Part shown: positions 29,581 to 34,080 of the stretch, in pieces
How positions within the stretch are numbered: position 1 is the first letter of the stretch
How the letters are laid out: every line of letters begins with the position of its first letter
Source: a virus
IMG/VR virus record: IMGVR_UViG_3300034109_000282
Span: 1-34,080 of that record
Length of the DNA: 34,080 bases
Reading direction: 5' to 3' (one strand)
Notes under the pieces: model-generated
What the model saw: only the letters and a program-made list of their open reading frames with translations
Told to the model about the DNA's origin: nothing
The model's database searches: none
Made by a program: the position numbers and the translations under genes

Positions 29581-29921
29581 TGCGTCACCTCACCGAGAAC
29601 AGTGACGTAACCTCTGAGAAGTTCGTTCGTTGAACTTGAGACCGTCTGTTCCAAATCCCAGACGTACACCTCGCCCACCGTCAACGATGCCGTAGTCGCT
29701 GCACTTAATGCTACCGAAAACGTACCTTGCGAAGCGTTTACTGTCGTAATCGTAAACGTTGCAGCCAGCACGTTGTCGATAGTCCTAATCTGGCCGGCGA
29801 AGGTGTAACCTGTTATGTTGGTCACCACCCCGTTCGTCTTATGTGTAAAGGTACGTGCAAAGGCTGCCCCTTGTCGTAGCTCCAAATCAACACGTGCGCC
29901 AGATGACGATAGGATAATCAT
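29577..29921 (-). CDS. Small immunoglobulin-like virion protein (BppU N-terminal-like)
   Basis: 114 aa. The order LELRQGAAFARTFTHKT..VTNITGYTFAGQIRTIDN...FTIT..ASQGTFSVALSAATTASLTVGEVYVWDLEQT...LLRGYVTVLGEVTQ matches the small beta-sandwich found at the N-terminus of baseplate upper proteins and in stand-alone phage structural proteins. It probably serves as an adaptor for the fibre-like proteins that follow. ATG 29921 has AAAGG six bases upstream. Confidence 0.7.
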   Translation of the reverse strand: MIILSSSGARVDLELRQGAAFARTFTHKTNGVVTNITGYTFAGQIRTIDNVLAATFTITTVNASQGTFSVALSAATTASLTVGEVYVWDLEQTVSSSTNELLRGYVTVLGEVTQ

Positions 29922-29944
29922 TGTATGCCTTTGCTGTGCTCACC

Positions 29945-29964
29945 ACTGGGCCCGTGGGCCCAGT
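29945..29964 (-). promoter_or_regulatory. Strong GC hairpin between head and fibre genes
   Basis: Perfect 9-bp inverted repeat ACTGGGCCC / GGGCCCAGT (29945-29953, 29956-29964) in the 55-base gap after the gene ending at 29977. No T-run, so not a standard terminator. It may stabilise the upstream capsid mRNA or attenuate the fibre genes. Confidence 0.5.
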
Positions 29965-29976
29965 CGTCAGAACAGA

Positions 29977-30414
29977 TTAGTCCTTGATGATGTTCGCAGC
30001 GAGGCCACGCTCGGTAGCATCGTTGATGCCTTCGCCGTTATAGAGAACAGCGATGCAAGATCCGAAAGTACCAGTCGACCCGTCGCCAGCTGTAGCAACG
30101 ACGTCGATATAACGCTTGCGACCTGCGAGGTTCACGAAGAACCCGAAGACCTTGTTATCATCGTTAGCTGTTGGCAGTGCCGGTGAACCCGACGCTCCGT
30201 AAACACAGCCTGTGATGTCAGCATAGCTTGAATCTACATCTGACTCCTGCAGCTTGAGGGCTGCCATTGCTATGTCAGTAGCACCAAGGCTGAAGTAAAC
30301 AGCGAGCTTACCAAAGCCAGCCGTGTCGATGCTGTTAGTTGTAAACGATGCATTGTCAACGATTGCAGCTGGTGGCGTAACGTTGACAACCTTCACATTT
30401 TGTAGTGCGTTCAT
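29977..30414 (-). CDS. Small head protein following the major capsid gene
   Basis: 145 aa. The pattern VKVVNVTPPAAIVDNASFTTNSIDTAGFGKLAVYFSLGATDIAMAALKLQESD...GRKRYIDVVATAGDGSTGTF is one I recall in phage proteins encoded just after capsid genes, likely a capsid decoration or stabilising protein. It is beta-rich. ATG 30414 has AAGGTG upstream and lies nine bases after the capsid stop. Exact function unproven. Confidence 0.7.
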   Translation of the reverse strand: MNALQNVKVVNVTPPAAIVDNASFTTNSIDTAGFGKLAVYFSLGATDIAMAALKLQESDVDSSYADITGCVYGASGSPALPTANDDNKVFGFFVNLAGRKRYIDVVATAGDGSTGTFGSCIAVLYNGEGINDATERGLAANIIKD

Positions 30415-30423
30415 GTTGTCACC

Positions 30424-31773
30424 TTATGAGTTAATAGTTACGAAACCAACAACAGGGCCTGTTGTACGTGATGCTGCAGTAGCGTTGTAGTTGCCCATTT
30501 CGTGTACCTTGATGTCGAGGTACTGAGTAGCCTTAACATAGATTGTGTCCGTGTCGAAGCCCTTGCTTGCATCTTGCTTGATCGATGTTGCCATGCGATC
30601 GCCAAGAGTTGCAGCCTGTGTAAGGTTACCGAAGTAAGCAAACACCTGGCTGTTTGCGTCTGCTGATGGCATCACATCAACGAACTCGACAGGATAGCCG
30701 AAGAGGCGCTGACCAAATGAGCCAGCAAGTTCTGCAGCTGTTGATCCGCCTTGTGCGTATGCGAGGCGCTCTGCTGTTTCGCCGAAGGCTACCTTGTTGA
30801 AGTACCACTTGGCACCCGTGAGTGCGTATGTTGGAACCTTACGCATACCAGCAATCAGGTTGCCCATTGTAACCTCAGCAAAGGTGTTGCCAGCACATAC
30901 CTGTGCTGAACCGAGGTATCCCTTGTGCGTGTCGTTCGTCCATGTTCCGCCGCCATCCTCGAGAACCTTGCGGAGCTTGCCAGCAAGACCGAGAACACCG
31001 CCGTATGTTGAAGTCCCGTCACCCAAGAAACCAGCTTCGTCTTCCTTCTTTGCGAACTGGCGTGCAACCGATTCAGCAAAGCGAAGGCCGAGGTTCTGTG
31101 TGCTGTTCATTACGAGTTCTTCAGAGAGAACTGCAAGGGCATACATTTTCTTTGCGTTCAACGTCACTGCATCAAATGACATGTCAGATGATGACAATGT
31201 ACCTGTCTCTGATCCCCAGTATGCCGTCACGTCATCGCCTGTGCGGAAGATGCGGATGGATTCGGAGCCCATAGGTTCAACACGTGTGTTGCGACGGAAT
31301 GATCCGTATGTGTCCTTCAGGTTAACGATAAGGCTTGATGTCTCCGTAGGAACGAAGATACCGCCTGTGGCGTCGTTGCCTTGTGTGTGTGTCTTATAAT
31401 CAAGGCCAGTAACTTCTGTGTACTTCTGGCGTGCTGTCTCGTTAGAAAGACCACCAACAAACAAGCCTGTTACGTAAGCCTTGTACTCAGCATCTGGCAT
31501 GTTAGCCTTTGCTGATGATTCGCCGACCTTGATGTCGTTTGTCTTAGGGAGCTTGTTCACTGCTGTCTTCACTTCTGTCTGGCGTTGTGCGTTCTTGGCC
31601 TTGATAGCTTCGAACGACTTTACTTCGTTAGCCTGCTCATTGAGCGCGTCGATTTCAGCGTTCAATGTCTGTGCAGACTTTACTTCGTCCATCGTTGGCT
31701 CTGTCTTAGCAAGGAGCGTTTCGAGCTCTGCAGACTTGGCGCTGATGGCGTCGTTGATCTGTTGCAAATTCAT
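30424..31773 (-). CDS. Major capsid protein, HK97 fold
   Basis: 449 aa. Residues 1-100 are a Glu/Lys/Ala-rich coiled coil (NLQQINDAISAKSAELETLLAKTEPTMDEVKSAQTLNAEIDALNEQANEVK), the scaffolding delta domain removed by the protease. From about 115 the HK97-type shell domain follows, with KDTYGSFRRNTRVEPMGSESIRIFR (N-arm and E-loop area), KMYALAVLSEELVMNS, FLGDGTSTYGGVLGL and GYPVEFVDVMP, all typical. ATG 31773 has AGAGGA upstream and overlaps the protease stop (ATGA). Confidence 0.95.
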   Translation of the reverse strand: MNLQQINDAISAKSAELETLLAKTEPTMDEVKSAQTLNAEIDALNEQANEVKSFEAIKAKNAQRQTEVKTAVNKLPKTNDIKVGESSAKANMPDAEYKAYVTGLFVGGLSNETARQKYTEVTGLDYKTHTQGNDATGGIFVPTETSSLIVNLKDTYGSFRRNTRVEPMGSESIRIFRTGDDVTAYWGSETGTLSSSDMSFDAVTLNAKKMYALAVLSEELVMNSTQNLGLRFAESVARQFAKKEDEAGFLGDGTSTYGGVLGLAGKLRKVLEDGGGTWTNDTHKGYLGSAQVCAGNTFAEVTMGNLIAGMRKVPTYALTGAKWYFNKVAFGETAERLAYAQGGSTAAELAGSFGQRLFGYPVEFVDVMPSADANSQVFAYFGNLTQAATLGDRMATSIKQDASKGFDTDTIYVKATQYLDIKVHEMGNYNATAASRTTGPVVGFVTINS

Positions 31774-32519
31774 GATTGTTTCCTCTTGTTTACTAATGCC
31801 CGCAATGCTTCCATTTCCATAGCAGCCTTTGCGGAAACCGGTTGTGCCGCGTCAATAAGCATCTTGATATTGCCTACTGCAGCGGTAAGTGTGTCCATCA
31901 ATTCGGTCAGGCGTGCCACGTTAGCCGACGATAGCGTGCGCCCTTCCTTCTGCCTAATCTCTGCGCGTTCGTTCAGCCTCGTAATGAGTCTATCGACGTC
32001 GGTTCCAACGTCTTCGAGATCATCATTGAGTCCCTTAGCGCTAATAAGTGCCGTTTGTGAGTTAGCACCGAACAGCACCGGTGACCACTCATAGAGTTTC
32101 CCCTTGACTAGTTCACGTGCTCCATCCTGTGCAAATGTTTCCTCGACTACCGAATAACCGATCGAGAACTCGTCGATGATACCTTCCTTGATGTCGGAGT
32201 AGGTCTCACGTCCTCGCTGTGTATTCATATTGAATTGGCCTTTGATATAAAGGCCGCCAAGGTCTTTCAAGCTATCAGGTAGCATGGCGTCGCCTGGCAT
32301 AAGCTCACGGGCTTCTAATGTCTTAGCCACTGGTGTTTTCCAGTCGTGAGCCCAGACGCCCTTTGGCAGTTTGGTCTTCAGCGATTCGTCGAAGAAACCG
32401 TACTTAACACGGTCGCCATAGCTGTCGACGTTATTGAATACGGAGACGATGGCCTCGATTACGCCACTGTCACCCTCTGCCTTGGCTTGAAATTCAAAAG
32501 TCTTACGTTCAATTTTCAT
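31770..32519 (-). CDS. Prohead protease, HK97 family (peptidase S78)
   Basis: 249 aa. Catalytic His58 in LPKGVWAHDWKTPV and Ser119 in GIIDEFSIGYSVVEE are in the family's positions. The start KIERKTFEFQAKAEGDSGVIEAIVSVFNNVDSYGDRV is the usual beginning. The C-terminal tail (about 170-249) is helical and may act in scaffolding. It cleaves the capsid delta domain during maturation. ATG 32519 has GGGGA upstream. A DnaA-box sequence lies 47 bases before the start. Confidence 0.93.
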   Translation of the reverse strand: MKIERKTFEFQAKAEGDSGVIEAIVSVFNNVDSYGDRVKYGFFDESLKTKLPKGVWAHDWKTPVAKTLEARELMPGDAMLPDSLKDLGGLYIKGQFNMNTQRGRETYSDIKEGIIDEFSIGYSVVEETFAQDGARELVKGKLYEWSPVLFGANSQTALISAKGLNDDLEDVGTDVDRLITRLNERAEIRQKEGRTLSSANVARLTELMDTLTAAVGNIKMLIDAAQPVSAKAAMEMEALRALVNKRKQS

Positions 32520-32565
32520 GGTGTGTTCCCCATACCATACGAATTTGGGTTATGCTGTTGTTTAA

Positions 32566-32574
32566 TTATCCACA
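32566..32574 (+). promoter_or_regulatory. Second perfect DnaA box
   Basis: TTATCCACA on the plus strand, in the 57-base gap between the portal stop and the protease start. It is identical to the box at 3490-3498 and in the same orientation relative to the genes. Confidence 0.5.
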
Positions 32575-32576
32575 AG

Positions 32577-34080
32577 TTAGGCCTTGGGTGATTGCCAGTC
32601 CATTTCACGAGCTCTGCAAAAGCACCTGCAATTCACCGAATTAGATTTTGACAAGCCAGGGCCTGCAGGATAGGGTGTCGTCTCACCGCCAACTGTAAAG
32701 TTACCGTTCGCATCTTCCAACTGATCATGCGCTGCAGCGTGTGCATCGCGCGCCCCTGCTAATGCCACCCATGACCTTTTGATCCCGCCCAACTCATCCC
32801 ACACGGATTTCTGCACCGTGCCCGTTGTGGCTGTGGCTGTAGTGCGAGCGATGGCATTAGCACGTGATACCTTCAGGTCAGAAAATTTTTCCTTCAAAAG
32901 CCTTGCCAGTTCCTCCTCACCAACGCCTGCGTTCTGTCGTAGTAGAGTCTGGATGTCGGTTCTGATGGTTCCTACGGAGTCCGCTATCTTATTGGCGCTC
33001 TCTGTTATACCAGCCTCACGGCCCCGTGTGAACTCGCCCTCAGCGTCGACCTCTTCCTGTGCTAATGCCAGCACAATTTCGGTCAGCTCGGTTCGGCTGT
33101 CCTCGGTTCCGTCAACGAAGTTCTTTTCCCAGACATCGAGGCTGAATTGATCGTCTATCTTCGTCTCGATGCGGAGCGCCTTAACGTCAGCCGTGATGGT
33201 GTCGTAGAGATCATCGAGCACACGCCCCCACTCCTTAGCGATATTCTCGGATTGCTTGTTCAGTAGGTCGTCGTATGCTTTGGCGTAGACCTGCGAATCG
33301 GGATGGTGTAGCCAGGCTTTTGTTTCAGGGCCTACGGTAACGCTGTAGTTTTTGTGAAAGTATTTGTCCGAAGACACGCCACCTCCGAGGCTTAGTGTTT
33401 CGGGTGTGTCGTCGACGTCTGAATCATCGTCTACGTCGCTGTCGTTGTCCGTAGATACCGCCTCCATGGCGATGGTCTCACCAGCCAGTGCCTGCACTGT
33501 CGAGAGATCGAAACCAAGTTGCACGCCATATTCAGGGATAGCAAGCTGTGCGTTGATCTGGTCAGCAATCATATTCCAGAAGGGAACACGCACCATGTTA
33601 GTGAAGTCCTTGCTTGCCTGTTCAAAATTGCTGTAGGTCGCAGAGGACAGCCCCATGTGCGTTCCCGCAATAATCGGGTGCACCTTGTAAGCACCACAGA
33701 TCCGCGTCTCGTACTGACCGAAGGTATCAGACAAGCCCAGTTCGTTCCAGTCGAGGGCAAGGCGCTTGACGTCTCTAACACCCCAGACAATACCCACGCT
33801 ACCACGACGTTCGCCTCCGTACTTGCGAGAAAAAGATTTTTGTGCAAGTGAAGCCTGTTCGCTGCTGAGTTCCTCATCGTACACTAGCAACGTCTTCGGC
33901 ATGGCATCGTTCTTGTGGATGTTAAACACCGTCGACGTAGCTTCGTTATACCCCTCGATAGACTGCGCTGCTAACTCAACAGGGCTACCACCACCAAGTG
34001 TTTTCTCGGGATCGTACCAGAAGCCCTGAATGTGAACGACGTCTTCCTTGCGTACTGTATAGGCAACCTGTCCGTCATAG
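32577..34080 (-). CDS. Portal protein, C-terminal part, fused to a MuF head-morphogenesis domain
   Basis: Continues the reading frame from 591-1 through the circular join at 33932; bases 33933-34080 repeat the start of the window. The portal domain runs to about residue 370 of the joined protein (KVHPIIAGTHMGLSSATYSNFEQASKDFTNMVRVPFWNMIADQINAQL is typical). After an acidic linker (TDNDSDVDDDSDVDD) comes a C-terminal domain like Mu gpF: ANAIARTTATATTGTVQKSVWDELGG..RSWVALAGARDAHAAAH...GGETTPYPAGPGL...NSVNCRC. Portal-MuF fusions are known; the MuF part sits inside the head and may help assembly. Total about 648 aa. Confidence 0.92.
   Translation of the reverse strand, partial: YDGQVAYTVRKEDVVHIQGFWYDPEKTLGGGSPVELAAQSIEGYNEATSTVFNIHKNDAMPKTLLVYDEELSSEQASLAQKSFSRKYGGERRGSVGIVWGVRDVKRLALDWNELGLSDTFGQYETRICGAYKVHPIIAGTHMGLSSATYSNFEQASKDFTNMVRVPFWNMIADQINAQLAIPEYGVQLGFDLSTVQALAGETIAMEAVSTDNDSDVDDDSDVDDTPETLSLGGGVSSDKYFHKNYSVTVGPETKAWLHHPDSQVYAKAYDDLLNKQSENIAKEWGRVLDDLYDTITADVKALRIETKIDDQFSLDVWEKNFVDGTEDSRTELTEIVLALAQEEVDAEGEFTRGREAGITESANKIADSVGTIRTDIQTLLRQNAGVGEEELARLLKEKFSDLKVSRANAIARTTATATTGTVQKSVWDELGGIKRSWVALAGARDAHAAAHDQLEDANGNFTVGGETTPYPAGPGLSKSNSVNCRCFCRAREMDWQSPKA
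33933..34080. repeat. Right copy of the terminal overlap
   Basis: Identical to bases 1-126 over 33933-34058, then five synonymous third-position differences over 34059-34080. See the left copy. Confidence 0.95.

Noticed and set aside
30794-31399. Plus-strand open frame of 201 codons opposite the major capsid gene
   Set aside because: Antisense to a certain gene, low-complexity, no start signal.
1-34080. Lysogeny module
   Set aside because: No integrase, excisionase, CI-like repressor or attachment-site-like repeat. The only regulators seen are a ribbon-helix-helix protein and the DnaA-like protein.

Overview
The window is essentially one complete genome of a tailed dsDNA phage with siphovirus gene content: HK97-type head proteins, a long tape measure and no tail sheath. 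It is laid out as a circular map opened inside the portal gene. Bases 1-126 recur exactly at 33933-34058, and the two copies then differ only at third codon positions, so the unique genome is about 33,932 bp. Every gene I can support is on the minus strand, so biological order runs from high to low coordinates and across the join. I see no integrase, excisionase, repressor, tRNA or CRISPR array, which suggests a virulent phage. The host is uncertain. The tail-fibre-like protein at 27182-28018, the Cys-rich small protein at 7278-7490 and the lone DnaA domain IV remind me of phages of Bacteroidota, but many genes have clear Shine-Dalgarno sites, which argues for caution.

Late module, in transcription order: small terminase (3456), large terminase, an inserted DNA methyltransferase, portal fused to a MuF domain (591 to 1, then 34080 to 32577), prohead protease, major capsid protein, and a small head protein. 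A run of small beta-rich fibre or decoration genes follows (29921-26925). Next come the lysis and enzyme genes (two membrane proteins, metallophosphoesterase, HExxH metalloprotein, endolysin), head-tail connector and completion proteins, a family 2 glycosyltransferase, major tail protein, tail chaperones with a possible frameshift, tape measure (1172 aa), and tail-tip proteins ending at 13252.

Between the late module and the early module lies the only long gap, 12786-13251. It holds a putative small structured RNA with its own promoter-like sequence and a strong intrinsic terminator, then a sigma70-like promoter facing the early genes.

Early module, in order: small unknown proteins, a second glycosyltransferase, more small proteins, a ribbon-helix-helix regulator, a RecB/Cas4-like nuclease, an SSB-like protein and an unknown protein. 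A terminator or attenuator follows, then a GIY-YIG-like insert, two small proteins, a primase-helicase, an unknown gene carrying an iteron-like and AT-rich candidate origin, a VRR-NUC nuclease and a DnaA domain IV protein. The late genes restart directly after it. Most junctions are ATGA, GTGA or TAATG overlaps, so translation is probably coupled across long polycistronic messages.

Most worth a second look: the structured RNA, the candidate origin at 4578-4865, the pairing of a DnaA-domain gene with two perfect DnaA boxes in intergenic DNA, and a shared leader motif in front of early genes.
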